This document shows, one piece after another, positions 1 to 9,994 of a stretch of 64,000 nt of DNA. Numbering within the stretch: the first letter of the stretch is position 1; every line of letters begins with the position of its first letter. The notes under the pieces were generated by a model. The model did no database searches and was not told the DNA's origin. It was given only the letters and a program-made list of their open reading frames with translations. The DNA is from Rhynchopus sp. YZ270_cl-10 (taxonomy: Eukaryota > Euglenozoa > Diplonemea > Diplonemida > Diplonemidae): positions 992,001 through 1,056,000 of the forward strand of contig OZ037910.1 of the NCBI GenBank assembly GCA_964035575.1, given 5' to 3'. Both the position numbers and the translations under genes were made by a program.

Positions 1-1
1 A

Positions 2-838
2 TCACAAAGCACGTGCCTCGCAGACAAGGGGTGGCTGTGCACAGCAAGCAATGGGAAACCCTCTCTGCACCCAATGGTTCTTAGGGCATGGGCCACAGAG
101 GAAGGAGAAGGGGACGATACCAACTGCCTGCCTGTCGTTCTCAGCAAGATGTTCAGATGTGATTTCGAAGCTGCATCAAAAGGCGAACCTTTTGCAGAAG
201 AGGTGTTCATATACTTTGAGCAAGCAAGGCGGCTGAGCCTCCCAGATGGTGAGGGGGAAACACTTCACAGGCACTACCCCGGAGCGAACTGCCGTGGTTT
301 TTCAGATCGGGAGCGGTACTCTCACCTGACATTACCGAAGAAGAGGATCGTACACGTGGACAATTTCGAAGACAGGCAGCACTGCAGTGATGTGCTCAAA
401 GAAGGGTCTATTCTCATTTGCAAGAAAATAAACGAGCAAGGGGTGGAGTGCATCTTTCCTTTTCACACAGGAACCAGCCGAATTACTGTGTGGTGTGGTG
501 GTGTGCAGGTAAAGTGCACAGGGCAAGAAGTAGAGCAAAGTAATGTCGGAGAAAATATATCTGCGAATTCTTTTTTGAAATGGTTGGAAAAGGATGAGTC
601 GTACAAGTGTTTTGGGATTGTGGTGTCGACACAGCAAGGCAACGCAGCAGACTTCAAGTCTGTTTGTGAGTTCAACACAGAGACTCTCACCGAGTTGATG
701 GAGCCCAAGGTCGGACCACTACGTGTGTTGTATGAGAAGATGCCTGCACCGAGCCTGCAGGGCATGTTGCCACCAAAGCGGAAGCAGGTCACAGATTCGG
801 AGGCAGAACCGGCACATAAGCGTCACCAAATGTCGTAG
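2..838 (+). CDS. Crinkler/RHS-like protein, 3' part (5' end outside window)
   Basis: The frame is open from the window edge to a TAG at 836-838, so only the C-terminal ~278 residues are seen. The first ~80 residues are almost identical to the matching part of the complete paralogue at 1967-3715. The rest (from about base 248) is only around half identical in protein. The family is judged from that paralogue, which carries a P-loop. By family knowledge the C-terminal half would be the nuclease-like effector part of Crinkler/RHS proteins, but I see no decisive motif. The C-terminus is basic (PPKRK, HKRH), which could act as a nuclear localisation signal. It is not recognisable as any metabolic enzyme. 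Confidence 0.6.
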   Translation, partial: SQSTCLADKGWLCTASNGKPSLHPMVLRAWATEEGEGDDTNCLPVVLSKMFRCDFEAASKGEPFAEEVFIYFEQARRLSLPDGEGETLHRHYPGANCRGFSDRERYSHLTLPKKRIVHVDNFEDRQHCSDVLKEGSILICKKINEQGVECIFPFHTGTSRITVWCGGVQVKCTGQEVEQSNVGENISANSFLKWLEKDESYKCFGIVVSTQQGNAADFKSVCEFNTETLTELMEPKVGPLRVLYEKMPAPSLQGMLPPKRKQVTDSEAEPAHKRHQMS

Positions 839-988
839 GTTGTGTTTCAGTGTGCGTGGTTGTGACCATACACGAGAAGAGAAGGATCATGATAGTGTGT
901 GACATAGAGTGGCGCACGTGTTTGAATATTGAAAGTATTGATGGAAAATATAACAATTTTATTGATATTGTTGAAGGTATAAAATTTA

Positions 989-1195
989 CTTGAGACGTGC
1001 GTATCGTGAAGGTTTAGTAAGTTGGGTTGAGAAGTTTGTGTTTCCTTGCCTACATTTGAGACTCCCCTCCCACAACCCTGTCGTGAACCCTTTTCCCTCA
1101 CTTCAAGACAGCCCCTTATCAACCCACTGGCGCTCTATCCGCCCCCCATGTTTCATTACCCCCTTGCGGAGTACACAGCGACCATGTGGTGTCTA
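989..1195. repeat. 3' flank shared by the two Crinkler-like genes, copy 1
   Basis: This non-coding stretch matches 3966-4172 with only scattered differences. It shows that the gene and its 3' flank were duplicated together as a unit of about 2.9-3.0 kb. Confidence 0.8.
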
Positions 1196-1214
1196 ATATA
1201 AAGAGAATTCATCA

Positions 1215-1268
1215 GCCTTCGGGCGACCTTGTTGTACAGAACCTGTCCTCGGATAGGGTGATTGTCGA
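1215..1268 (+). other. Hairpin element, family 2 (UUCG/ACAGA type), copy 1
   Basis: The order is a GCC-TTCG-GGC hairpin, then GTACAGA, then a second hairpin (ACCTGTCC pairing with GGATAGG and a following T), then GTGATTGTCGA. The first stem is the mirror of the GGC-TTCG-GCC stem in the copies at 13539, 27551 and 27843, a compensatory swap that keeps pairing. CGAC after the first hairpin can pair with GTCG at the end. Function is unknown. Confidence 0.5.
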
Positions 1269-1966
1269 AGCTACAAAAAACGAAGTCCTGTGGTAGGCTC
1301 TGCCATGTATGTGCATGAGCAGGGCCGACATGGGAGTTCTGTGCTATTCACAGAAGTCAATAGGCGATTGAGCGTATCTAACAACAAGCAACACAAAGAA
1401 AGTACAGAGAAGGAAGATAAGAAATACAGGAAAAATAGACAACGAGAAAACAAAGAGATTTTGACGAAAAAGGGACAATAAAACTGACGTCTAGGCTGCA
1501 CCAGAGTCGAGTGAGAGGGAGTTGGCTGCTTAGAGTTGACGTGGATGGTGGCAGTGGTGTTGATGTTGGCGAGTCAGCCATATCCCGTTGGCCGTCTGGT
1601 GGGCGTTTCCAGGTGAACCTCGTGGAGGTGGATTGGCTTTGCATGATTCGTGTGTATTATTTCCCCCTTTGTGTGTTGTGAATAGCAATGTCCCAAACGA
1701 ACCCCCTCCTACTCCTCCTCTTTTGTTTTTCAATCGACCCCGTAACCTCTCACCAACTAACCCACTCTCATCACAACAGGATAAACACCTCTCTCTCCTC
1801 CTCTCAGAAGCAGCAGACGTTGGAGATGACAGCTCAACTGCAGGGTGCCCCAGACCTGAGCAACTGGGTCTGGGAAGAGAGGCTCAACACTTCCATCCTC
1901 AAAGGTTAATACATCGGGGACGGGGCTGCCGATGAGACACTTAGCTACCTCAAGGGGTTTCTGAAT

Positions 1967-3715
1967 GTGGGTGATTGGAAGGACCGTAACTTCGCTACTG
2001 TAACCCTGGATAGTAGGGGCGGTACCCAGTCCAGGATCTTCTGCCACATGGGGCTAATGGGCATGGGGAAGACGCGTCTGCACAACGAACTGTGCTCGCC
2101 CGACTCAGAAGTCGGGAAGAGTGTGGTAAAGGCAATGGAGGAGGTAGGGAAGCCGGTGAGGTTCATCCGATTTGCTTACAACGAGGACTTCTCATTCCCG
2201 CCACAGTTCACGGGTCGGCTTAACAGCGAGACTTTTTGGAAGCAGCTGTTGTGCTTCCATGGTCTCAATGCAGAAGAGGCAGCGAAGGTGAAGTATGCGG
2301 ATAATGCTGTACGTCACATCCGTGATAAGCTGGACATGCAAGCGGGCACCACCCTTGTTGTGTGTGTTGACGAGCTCATGAAGATGCCGTGCGATGGTAG
2401 TGGTGGTGACACACGCGTGAACAGGCTAGGGCGGCTGATACGGGACCTTGTGGTAATGCAAGACCACACAGCTGACACTGACGCACCTATTGTTTTCCTG
2501 TTTTCTGCTGTCGACAGTGAAATGTTTGACAGTCTCTGGATGGCAACACACCGCCAGCCACAACCAGCCAAGCTCCCCCGTCTCAGTGAGGATCAGTTAC
2601 AAGAGCTCTTGTTCAACAGGCATCCGCATCTTGAACAATTCAAAGAAGCACCGATGTTTGTGCTGCTCTTGAAGCTCTGTGCACCCACACCTCGGTACGC
2701 ACTCGAGGGTTTGCCACATGCGTTAAAGGATACGAAATCACTGAAGGATGTCTCTGCTGTTCAACTCTTGGCATTCCTGCAAGCTGCACTTGACTTCAGC
2801 CAAGCCGAGCAATATTCTGAGTCAGATCGCACTCTTGTCGAGGACACTGTTCGGAGCATGTTACAAGGGGAGAGACTGACTAACTCACAAACGAGGTGCC
2901 TCGCAGACAAGGGGTGGCTGTGCACAGCAAGCAATGGGAAACCCTCTCTGCACCCAATGGTTCTTAGGGCATGGGCCACAGAGGAAGGAGAAGGGGACGA
3001 TACCAACTGCCTGCCTGTCGTTCTCAGCAAGATGTTCAGATGTGATTTCGAAGCTGCATCAAAAGGCGAACCTTTTGCAGAAGAGGTGTTCATATACTTT
3101 GAGCAAGCAAGGCGGCTGAGCCTCCCAGATGGTGCGAGGAAACCACTTACCCAACACTACCCCGGAGGTAACGCATTAGATGACTTTACTAAGTACACGT
3201 CCCTGACAGTACCGAAGGGGCGGATCACAGAGGTGGAAAACTTCACTGCGAAGGCCTGCAGAGATGCCCTCGACACAGGGTCTATTGTAGTTTGTAAGAA
3301 GCAAAACGAACAAGGGGTGGAGTGCATCTTTCCTTTTCACTATTTTGACACTGTGTGGTGTGGTGTCGTGCAGGTAAGGTTGACAGACAAGGTGCCGTCG
3401 GACGTCGGAGATAATATGTTCACGAATGCTGTGACGAAGCAGTTGGGCAAGGACAGTAAGTACAAGTGTTTTGGGATCCTGTTTTCGACACAGCAGGACG
3501 ATGTGACAGACTCCCGCAACGTCTGCTCATTGAACGCGGAAAGTCTCGTCAAGTTGATGGAACCCAAGGTCGGGCCGCTGCGTGTGTTGTATGAGAAGAG
3601 GCTTCCAAGCGCAAGTGTGTTGGCTTCACGTCCTGTGTGGCCTGCAACGCTCTCTCAGTCACCGACGAGAACAAGCGCGATGAGATGGGTGCCGTTCCTT
3701 CGGAGCATCATTTAG
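1967..3715 (+). CDS. Crinkler/RHS-like P-loop NTPase protein
   Basis: The frame encodes at least 582 residues. A Walker A motif (GLMGMGKT) lies at 2051-2074 and a Walker B-like motif (TLVVCVDE, hydrophobic run ending in DE) near 2349-2375, spaced as in STAND/AAA-like NTPases. The arrangement of an N-terminal P-loop followed by a variable C-terminal domain is that of Crinkler effectors and retrotransposon-hot-spot (RHS) proteins. Those families are known to pair an NTPase with a C-terminal nuclease-like domain. The last ~200 residues (KQNEQGVECIFPF, CGVVQVR) would be that domain. The start is unresolved: there is no ATG near the P-loop in this frame, and a short upstream exon beginning near 1826 is possible. 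The gene sits in tandem with the copy at 2-838. Function in this organism is unknown. Confidence 0.6.
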   Translation: MGDWKDRNFATVTLDSRGGTQSRIFCHMGLMGMGKTRLHNELCSPDSEVGKSVVKAMEEVGKPVRFIRFAYNEDFSFPPQFTGRLNSETFWKQLLCFHGLNAEEAAKVKYADNAVRHIRDKLDMQAGTTLVVCVDELMKMPCDGSGGDTRVNRLGRLIRDLVVMQDHTADTDAPIVFLFSAVDSEMFDSLWMATHRQPQPAKLPRLSEDQLQELLFNRHPHLEQFKEAPMFVLLLKLCAPTPRYALEGLPHALKDTKSLKDVSAVQLLAFLQAALDFSQAEQYSESDRTLVEDTVRSMLQGERLTNSQTRCLADKGWLCTASNGKPSLHPMVLRAWATEEGEGDDTNCLPVVLSKMFRCDFEAASKGEPFAEEVFIYFEQARRLSLPDGARKPLTQHYPGGNALDDFTKYTSLTVPKGRITEVENFTAKACRDALDTGSIVVCKKQNEQGVECIFPFHYFDTVWCGVVQVRLTDKVPSDVGDNMFTNAVTKQLGKDSKYKCFGILFSTQQDDVTDSRNVCSLNAESLVKLMEPKVGPLRVLYEKRLPSASVLASRPVWPATLSQSPTRTSAMRWVPFLRSII

Positions 3716-3965
3716 ATGACTTATGTCGAAAGTAAGAGAAACCCGAATGGAGTGGGAACGGAGTGAGAGTGCAGCAGAAACGAAGTGGGAATGCAACGAG
3801 CTTGTTTCATAATGTTTTATTCCCCCCCACAAAGTATCACGCGCAGAGAAACACTCGTGCAGCACTGCATGAGGACGCGAGAGCAGACCCTTGACAGGGT
3901 CCGCCGCCAAGAGGAGGACAACACGAAGGTCCAAGACTGGTGCTCATGGACACTCACGCACCTGC

Positions 3966-4172
3966 ACATGAGACATGCGCATCGTGAAGGTTTAGTAAGT
4001 TGAGTTGAGAAGTTTGTGTGTCCTTGCCTACATTTGAGACTCCCCTCCCACAACCCTGTCGTTAACCCTTTTCCCTCACTTCAAGACAGCCCCTTATCAA
4101 CCCACTGGCGCTCTATCCGCCCCCCATGTTTCATTACCCCCTTGCGGAGTACTCAGCGACCATGTGGTGTCT
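3966..4172. repeat. 3' flank shared by the two Crinkler-like genes, copy 2
   Basis: Near-identical to 989-1195. The homology continues in pieces to about 4370, including a second match of 1285-1395 to 4255-4367. Confidence 0.8.
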
Positions 4173-4211
4173 TCTAATCACCCCCCTTCAGACACCCCAT
4201 TAAAAGAGATT

Positions 4212-4237
4212 GGCACCGGCAATAGGTGATTGTCGAA
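4212..4237 (+). other. Family 2 hairpin element, 3' remnant
   Basis: Only the tail of the family 2 element remains (GGTGATTGTCGAAACT), in the position matching 1215-1268 of the tandem duplicate. The hairpin part has been lost. Confidence 0.4.
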
Positions 4238-4395
4238 ACTATAAAAATAGAAGTCCTGTGGTAGGCTCTGCCATGTATGTGCATGAGCAGGGCTGAACAT
4301 GGGGAGTTCCGTGCTATTCACAGAAGTCAATAGGCGATTGAGTGTGTCTAACAACAAGCAACACAACTAATGTACAAAGAACAACACACCTCCAC

Positions 4396-4518
4396 GGCAG
4401 AGAATAAGCCGGGTACCTGGGTCCTGGTCCCGGTCCCCGGTCCCAGTCCGGCTGAGAATAACCGGGTCCCGGGTCCCGGGTCCCGGGTCCCGGGTCCCCG
4501 AGTCTTATTCTCTGCTGT
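4396..4518. mobile_element. Foldback element with GGGTCC-repeat core, copy 1
   Basis: The ends are inverted repeats: GCAGAGAATAAG on the left and CTTATTCTCTGC on the right. The core is repeated GGGTCC/GGTCCC. A second copy with the same ends and core lies at 21074-21207 inside a CAND1 intron. No coding capacity is seen, so it is probably a non-autonomous DNA element. Confidence 0.65.
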
Positions 4519-4860
4519 GCCCCCCTCTTCACGACGAGCACCGTTACCAGGTACAATTTTACTAGCAACCAAATCATCAGACAAGCCCCCTCTTCTTTTT
4601 TTTATAAACTTTTCTTCTTTTTCTTCCCAAGTCTCTTGCTAGGTCCTATGCCTTCTTCCTCCACCCACACGACACAGCACACACCTGTGTCCATCACTGG
4701 GCATCCCATCCCCACTACCACTGCTTCTTAGTGGTTAATTTTGAACAATCTTTTTTGCACCCCCGTACAACACTCAATTTCAGGTGGGGCGGGTTTTTTT
4801 AACTTATCTACACAAACGGGCATTTGGCCTGGCTTAGACCTTTTAGAGGTTATTATCGAT

Positions 4861-7338
4861 ATGGAACGTGCGGAGCTTGAGCAGCTGGGTGGTACGCAGT
4901 TTGGCGTGAACATTGATTTTGGGAATGTGAACGACGACGGTTCCGATGTGTCGTCGGAGCCGCCGGAGGAGAAGCCGTCGTTGTGGCAGCGGGTGTTCAA
5001 CTCCGCGTATTTGCCGATTCCGTCTTTTGCACGCAGCGAGAAGGGCGAGGAGTTGATATCTATGGCATCGCACGCGAACGACTCCGAGGATGAAGACGAC
5101 ATGGAAATCGTCTCTGTCGGCCTCCACCGTCCTAAAAAATGGCGGAAATGGCTGCCCTGCATTGCCGCCTGCTGTTGCCTCTCCTTCGTTACGTTGTATC
5201 TCATCATTGTTCTTGCTGTAATCTCGCATGCTGGCAAACAGCTTGACATAGAATACTCTGGTGGCGCTGCCCTCTTCTTAACCTGCAATGACAAACAAAA
5301 GGTCGGAGGTGACTTCAAACTAACCGGTCTCGTCAGTGGTCTGGGCCTTTCTTTGGAGGAAGTTGACTTCTATTTCAGCAATGCCAACAAAGTGCAATGG
5401 GCGAAGATGGGGCCCATAGATAACCTCGCCTTCAGCGATACCGGGGCGATGCGTGTCGAAGGGGAGGTTATAGCGTTGTCTATGTCCGGCATGCAGGACT
5501 TTCTCAACAGATACCTCAACTGGCGTATCAACGATGTGGACCGCCCGGTCATTAACCTCAAGGTGAAGGGATGGATTAAAAGCAAGCTACTCCCGTTTCC
5601 TCTGCCACTTTCTTTGGATACAGAGATTGAATCGCCTCATACCGATACCTTCGTTAACATCACTGCAGTCGATATTGACTTTGCGGACACAAGGTTAAAC
5701 ATCTCCGTTAACCTCAACGCGCATGGGTATTATGTATGGAACACCGGGGTCCCCTTCTCATTTGATGTTTACAACAAATCTGGGGAGCCGATGGCGCATT
5801 TAATGAACATCACTACTGGTGTGCTTGATGGCGGAAAATACGTAAACATTGCGTCTCCAAGCGTAGATGGGGCAGCCTTTGGGAAAATGCTTGCTGAAGG
5901 GGGTCTATCGTCTGCAGTCTTTTCTGTTCGAGGAATCAGCGGAGAATGCTTACCACAAAAAATCGTTTCGGGATTGAACATTGAGGTGCCTATGTCTCAT
6001 ATTATTAAAGAGGCGTCTGGGAATGCAACGGGGCCGTTGTATCAGGTTATGTACAATGCCGGTACGCTGCAGAATTTTTCGGAAAATGCGTTTGTATTCA
6101 AATCGGATATTGCAGTAAGCAGAGTAGGGGATGCTGCGCTGTGCTCCGACGCGGTGACGAAGAAATGCGATTGCGATGAATATTCCCACATCTGCACCGC
6201 AGTACCAGAGAAGGGCATGACCGATGCAGGCTGCCAGCAGCAATGCCATCCACCGGATCTGCCTATCAGCCTCTCCGGGTCGCCCTCTGTTCTCGCCACG
6301 GTGCAGGGCGACGACCCCACGCAGACAGACCCCACCCAGGTCGCACGCCTCACCGTCTTCAACGCAGAAGCCTCACCCCTCTCCGACTTCCAACTCCACC
6401 TTGAACAGTTTACCCCCGCTATCTCCTCTGTTTTGGACCCTCTGATGAACACCCTTTCTCTTCCCGGAGAGGTGTGTATTCGGTCCTCCGTTACGGGGTC
6501 CTTTTTGGACGGATTTTTTGAGGGTTTAGGTCACAGCAACAGCTGTTTTGGGAAAAATATGACGAAGCCTAAAACATACGGTTTGTTCGATCTGTTGATT
6601 AATCCTGAGGCGTATTCGGCATTTGTGAGGATGTTTCCTTCTCATGCTCATGTTACCTCTACAGACGAGAGCAGCTTTGTGGTGATGGTAAACCAGACGC
6701 TTCCGAACCCTTCGCCAATTCGTTTTACATTGTTTCCGTTTCATGCGGATTTGAGCTTATTAGGGTTTGTCCCAAATGTTAAAATTCTGCCGAATTTAGC
6801 GGCACAATGTGCGTTGGATGCGTTTGTTGCGAATATGGGGCATACAAAGTTTTTGACCGGGCCGTCCTACCTAGATGATGACTACTTCGAGTTTGTCTCC
6901 GCGACCAATGTGACCGCGGCTTCAGAAGCGACGGTAGCGCTGATGAAAGGGAAGGGGTCGACGCAAAGCGCGTCTTTGGTCTTCTCTGATACGTTCAAGC
7001 TGGCGTTTTCGCTGAAGGTACCGGATTGGGAGGGGCTCTTTGTGAACAGAACGACAGCGCAGAATCCGTTTCCGATAGACTTCACGTTGCAGGAGAATGC
7101 GACGTTGAGCATAGGGGGCGCACAGTACCAGGTAGTGCAGGACACAACCATTGCACGGCGTGTGCGTGATGAAGATGGGGGACCATTTGTCCCGCAGTAC
7201 TCGAGGATGCTCCTTACCCCGTTCGAAGGTACCGCTTCAGAGGACCATGGTCTGTCCATTCCATGTCCCCTCGAGCCCCCTGCAGGGTCGGAGGTATGTT
7301 TTTTTGAAGTAATTTTTGAAGAAGAAAAAAAAAAATAG
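4861..7338 (+). CDS. Type II-like single-pass membrane protein, DUF3712/Tag1-like
   Basis: From the ATG at 4861 there are 825 codons if unspliced. Residues 1-95 are acidic and cytosolic in character, ending in a basic stop (RPKKWRKW). Residues 98-122 form a Cys-rich transmembrane segment (IAACCCLSFVTLYLIIVLAV). The remaining ~690 residues look lumenal or extracellular: beta-rich, many N-glycosylation sequons (NIT, NIS, NAT, NQT), and a Cys cluster near 430-460. The topology and the repeated 'FLNRYLNW...VINLKVKGW' style recall the fungal vacuolar protein Tag1 and DUF3712/LEA-like beta domains. That is inference from pattern only. A consensus 5' splice site (GTATGT) lies at 7294-7299, so exon 1 may end at 7293 and the real C-terminus may lie in an exon I could not fix. 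Confidence 0.65.
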   Translation: MERAELEQLGGTQFGVNIDFGNVNDDGSDVSSEPPEEKPSLWQRVFNSAYLPIPSFARSEKGEELISMASHANDSEDEDDMEIVSVGLHRPKKWRKWLPCIAACCCLSFVTLYLIIVLAVISHAGKQLDIEYSGGAALFLTCNDKQKVGGDFKLTGLVSGLGLSLEEVDFYFSNANKVQWAKMGPIDNLAFSDTGAMRVEGEVIALSMSGMQDFLNRYLNWRINDVDRPVINLKVKGWIKSKLLPFPLPLSLDTEIESPHTDTFVNITAVDIDFADTRLNISVNLNAHGYYVWNTGVPFSFDVYNKSGEPMAHLMNITTGVLDGGKYVNIASPSVDGAAFGKMLAEGGLSSAVFSVRGISGECLPQKIVSGLNIEVPMSHIIKEASGNATGPLYQVMYNAGTLQNFSENAFVFKSDIAVSRVGDAALCSDAVTKKCDCDEYSHICTAVPEKGMTDAGCQQQCHPPDLPISLSGSPSVLATVQGDDPTQTDPTQVARLTVFNAEASPLSDFQLHLEQFTPAISSVLDPLMNTLSLPGEVCIRSSVTGSFLDGFFEGLGHSNSCFGKNMTKPKTYGLFDLLINPEAYSAFVRMFPSHAHVTSTDESSFVVMVNQTLPNPSPIRFTLFPFHADLSLLGFVPNVKILPNLAAQCALDAFVANMGHTKFLTGPSYLDDDYFEFVSATNVTAASEATVALMKGKGSTQSASLVFSDTFKLAFSLKVPDWEGLFVNRTTAQNPFPIDFTLQENATLSIGGAQYQVVQDTTIARRVRDEDGGPFVPQYSRMLLTPFEGTASEDHGLSIPCPLEPPAGSEVCFFEVIFEEEKKK
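7294..7299 (+). other. Probable 5' splice site GTATGT near the end of the membrane-protein gene
   Basis: It matches the GTATGY used by all five introns read in CAND1 and the AP endonuclease. It is in phase 0 after GAG at 7293. The first candidate acceptor (GGCAG, ending 7354) coincides with a dispersed repeat, so the downstream exon is unassigned. Confidence 0.45.
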
Positions 7339-7345
7339 TCGACGT

Positions 7346-7402
7346 TTTTGGCAGTGGAGTTTGCGAGGTGGGCAGCTATACTATTCCAACAAAATTTTCG
7401 AA
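7346..7402 (+). repeat. Dispersed short element, family 3, copy 1
   Basis: The pattern is GCAGTGGAGTTTGC, then GGGCAGCTATACTATTCCAA, then CAAAATTTTCGAAAA. It matches the family 3 copies at 9388, 13453, 25722 and 27688. An A-run follows. Confidence 0.45.
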
Positions 7403-7971
7403 AAAAAAAAAAAAAAATCAAAAAATGATCGAAAAATGGTGTTCAAACACCAAACTTTCCATAACCTTCCCAATCTTCCATTTTGTTATGAAAATCAAAA
7501 TAAAAAAAAATTCAAAAAAAAAATAATAAAACAGCCAACCTGCGATGACTGTTGGTGGTGCGAAGCATTGGCTATCGAAGCGCCAGTGATCCCACTCTAG
7601 GGGAAATTTTACAAAAAAAAAAAAATGGGGTCGTGAAAGGAAGACCTTTTTTGCAACCTAATATTGTGGCACCGATGCAGAAAACCGTATAAAGGCAAAT
7701 ATGGAGATGAGTGTTGTTGTGGTACCTACCTTAAAATTAGATGGCTTGAGATGGAGGGGATGGGGGATGGGGGTGGGTGGGGAAAACGGAGGAACGAATG
7801 TTTTTTTATTGTTTTGTTTTGTTTTGTTTTGTTTTTTTTCTTCCACAGTCAAGGAACAAAGGTTCATCAAACAGAGAGGAATGAAGAGAAATGCAGGGGT
7901 TTTGCTTCTTGAGTGCAGAGTTTTGGGAGGGTGGGGGTGGGGGGGTGGGGGAATAGTCAGGAGATTTGGAG
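7403..7971. other. Gene-free A/T-rich stretch
   Basis: Homopolymer runs of A and T, a TTTTG run near 7812-7840 and G-rich tracts near 7755-7790 and 7926-7950. I see no gene or structured element here. Confidence 0.5.
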
Positions 7972-8150
7972 TACTACACTGTGGGCCAGGGGGGTTTGGG
8001 GATAATAGTGGCAGTATTGTGATGGGAGCCCATTGGAATACGCAAAAATACATCACAATACACATTTTGATGTATTTTGCGTATTCCAATGGGCTCCCAT
8101 CACAATACTGCCACCATTATCCCCAAACCCCCCCTGTACACAGTGTAGTA
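7972..8150. mobile_element. Near-perfect palindromic MITE, copy 1
   Basis: The left arm begins TACTACACTGTG and the right arm ends CACAGTGTAGTA. The arms are about 85 nt, share the GGCAGTATTGTGATGGGAGC core and meet near 8055-8062. The inner 120 bp is repeated at 15188-15310. There is no coding capacity, as expected for a foldback MITE. Confidence 0.8.
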
Positions 8151-8256
8151 GCAGTGCTACTGGTCCATATGACTAGCGTTTTTACAACTAGTTTTACGAT
8201 ATCATCAGTAGAGCTGGCAGCTAAGTCTTAGTAGTTTCCATTAGTACCCCCCCCTG

Positions 8257-9057
8257 TAGGGGCGGTCATATGTATGTGAGAAAGTGACATTTTTCAAAAT
8301 GTTGTCAAAAGCGATTCTAAGGTAAAAAAAAGTAGAAAATCCACCCCACAGGCCCAAAAAAATGTGGTGTGCCCCGTTTTCCACCCTTTTTGTGACTCTC
8401 AGGGGCCCAAATCTCACTTTTTTAAAAATTGCCTCCTTATGGTACCTGAGTGCCCCCCTGGTTTGCCCCTTCAGGTTGACCATGGACAGAAAACACCCCA
8501 ATATGGCCCAGAACATAGAGCAAAGGGTATATTTCACCCCCAAAACCCCACAGGAGACCCACAAAACCCGTACTGGGGTGTTTCGTGGCACCTGTTGGTG
8601 CTCAAACCTCATAAAACCTGAAACCCCAGTCATACAGTGAAAATAGGCCCAAACAGGCCAAAATAGCCTGAAAATGGCCTAAAATAGCCAAAAAAACACC
8701 CAAAAAAGCCATATTTTACCTCAAAAACACCCAGAAAGTCGCAGAAACCCGCTTCCAGGGTGGTTCTGGGCACCTGTGGGGGCTCATACCCCATAGAACG
8801 TCAAAAATATTGTGTGTTTGGGGTTTTTTTTGCAACCCAGCCATTTTAGCCTACAGGGGTACCATAAGGGGGCAATTTTTAAAAAACTGTGATTTGGGCC
8901 CCTGAGAGGCACAAAAAGGGTGGAAAACGGGGCACACCACATTTTTTTGGGCCTGTGGGGTGGATTTTCTACTTTTTTTTACCTTAGAATCGCTTTTGAC
9001 AACATTTTGAAAAATGTCATTTTCTCACACTTTTAATACAGGATATGACCGCCCCTA
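8257..9057. mobile_element. 800-bp TIR element with ~200-bp arms (TAGGGG family)
   Basis: The left end is TAGGGGCGGTCATA and the right end TATGACCGCCCCTA. The inverted arms run to about 8455 and from about 8858, with few mismatches. Both sides carry the same flank, ACCCCCCCCTG (8246-8256 and 9058-9068), which fits a target-site duplication in a C-run. The interior has repeated GGCC-AAAATAGCC words and no recognisable transposase. The ends resemble those of the elements at 21357, 22756 and 29924. Confidence 0.75.
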
Positions 9058-9068
9058 ACCCCCCCCTG

Positions 9069-9387
9069 ATGAGTCTGTTGTGTGATGGAGTGATGGTACT
9101 GTGTTCTGATAGATTCATGGTTAAAAAAAAATCGTTGGATTCCAGAATACATCGACCATTTGATGAGATTATGTTGTTATTTGTGAAATGTGAGATGTGG
9201 GCACAATAGGCATATTTCATGTTTCGATTTTTTTCATATTTGTTCCGTTTTATTTCAGTTACTGCAGTAAAGGGGACAGAGGTGGGAGAGGGTAGAAGGG
9301 GGGAGGGGAATCTGGTGCACCGCGAAAAAACCCCGTTTCTTGCCCTCTGTATTTTTTGTTTTTCTCGAGGAGGAGAAAAAAAAAAAT
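9069..9387. other. Gene-free stretch between repeats
   Basis: No coding region, inverted repeat or known element could be supported here. Confidence 0.4.
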
Positions 9388-9438
9388 TAGTGGAGTTCAT
9401 CCTCGGGTGTCTACACTAATACAACCAAGTTTTCAAAA
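9388..9438 (+). repeat. Dispersed short element, family 3, copy 2
   Basis: TAGTGGAGTTCATC, then GGTGTCTACACTAATACAAC, then CAAGTTTTCAAAA. It shares the AGTGGAG, CTACACTA, CAAC and TTTTC-A(n) words of the family in the same order. Confidence 0.45.
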
Positions 9439-9540
9439 AAAAGGAAAGACATCACTAACCGTTTTCTTCCCCCCACACTTCCCCCCTATGCTTCGTTTTG
9501 TTCTGTTGAGGCATTCATCTGTTACAATTTTCTCTCTTTT

Positions 9541-9818
9541 CAACTTACCTTCCTTCACCCCCCTGTAAGGGCAACCGTAGGTGAAGTAAGGTATAGTATT
9601 GAAATCGATGTGGGGGGGGGGGGGGGGGGGGGTAAAGGGTCAATTTTACAAAACCAGATTTTGAGGAAAATTTTAGCCGAAAATGGGCCCCACGTATAAG
9701 CAACCGGGCTCATATTTCTCAAAATTTAAGTGGTCAAAAAATTGTCCAATTTTCGAGATTGACCCCACCACTGCACGGGCGGAGCCCAAAAATGCAAATA
9801 AGGACCCTTTTTAATTTT
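9541..9818. repeat. 278-bp tandem repeat, copy 1 (empty-site copy)
   Basis: It starts with an inverted pair (TACCTTCCTTCACC / GGTGAAGTAAGGTA), has a long G-run at about 9610-9632, and is followed directly by a second copy starting at 9819. It keeps the uninterrupted TTTAAGTGG site that is occupied by an insertion in copy 2. Confidence 0.8.
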
Positions 9819-9994
9819 CAACTTACCTTCCTTCACCCCCCTGTAAGGGCAACCGTAGGTGAAGTAAGGTATAGTATTGAAATCGATGTGGGGGGGGAGT
9901 AAAGGGTCAATTTTACAAAACCAGATTTTGAGGAAAATTTTAGCCGAAAATGGGCCCCACGTATAAGCAACCGGGCTCATATTTCTCAAAATTT

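Noticed and set aside
7355-7600. Second exon of the DUF3712-like gene after the GTATGT at 7294
   Set aside because: The candidate exon begins inside a family 3 repeat and codes mainly for lysine runs from poly(A); it is not supported without transcripts.
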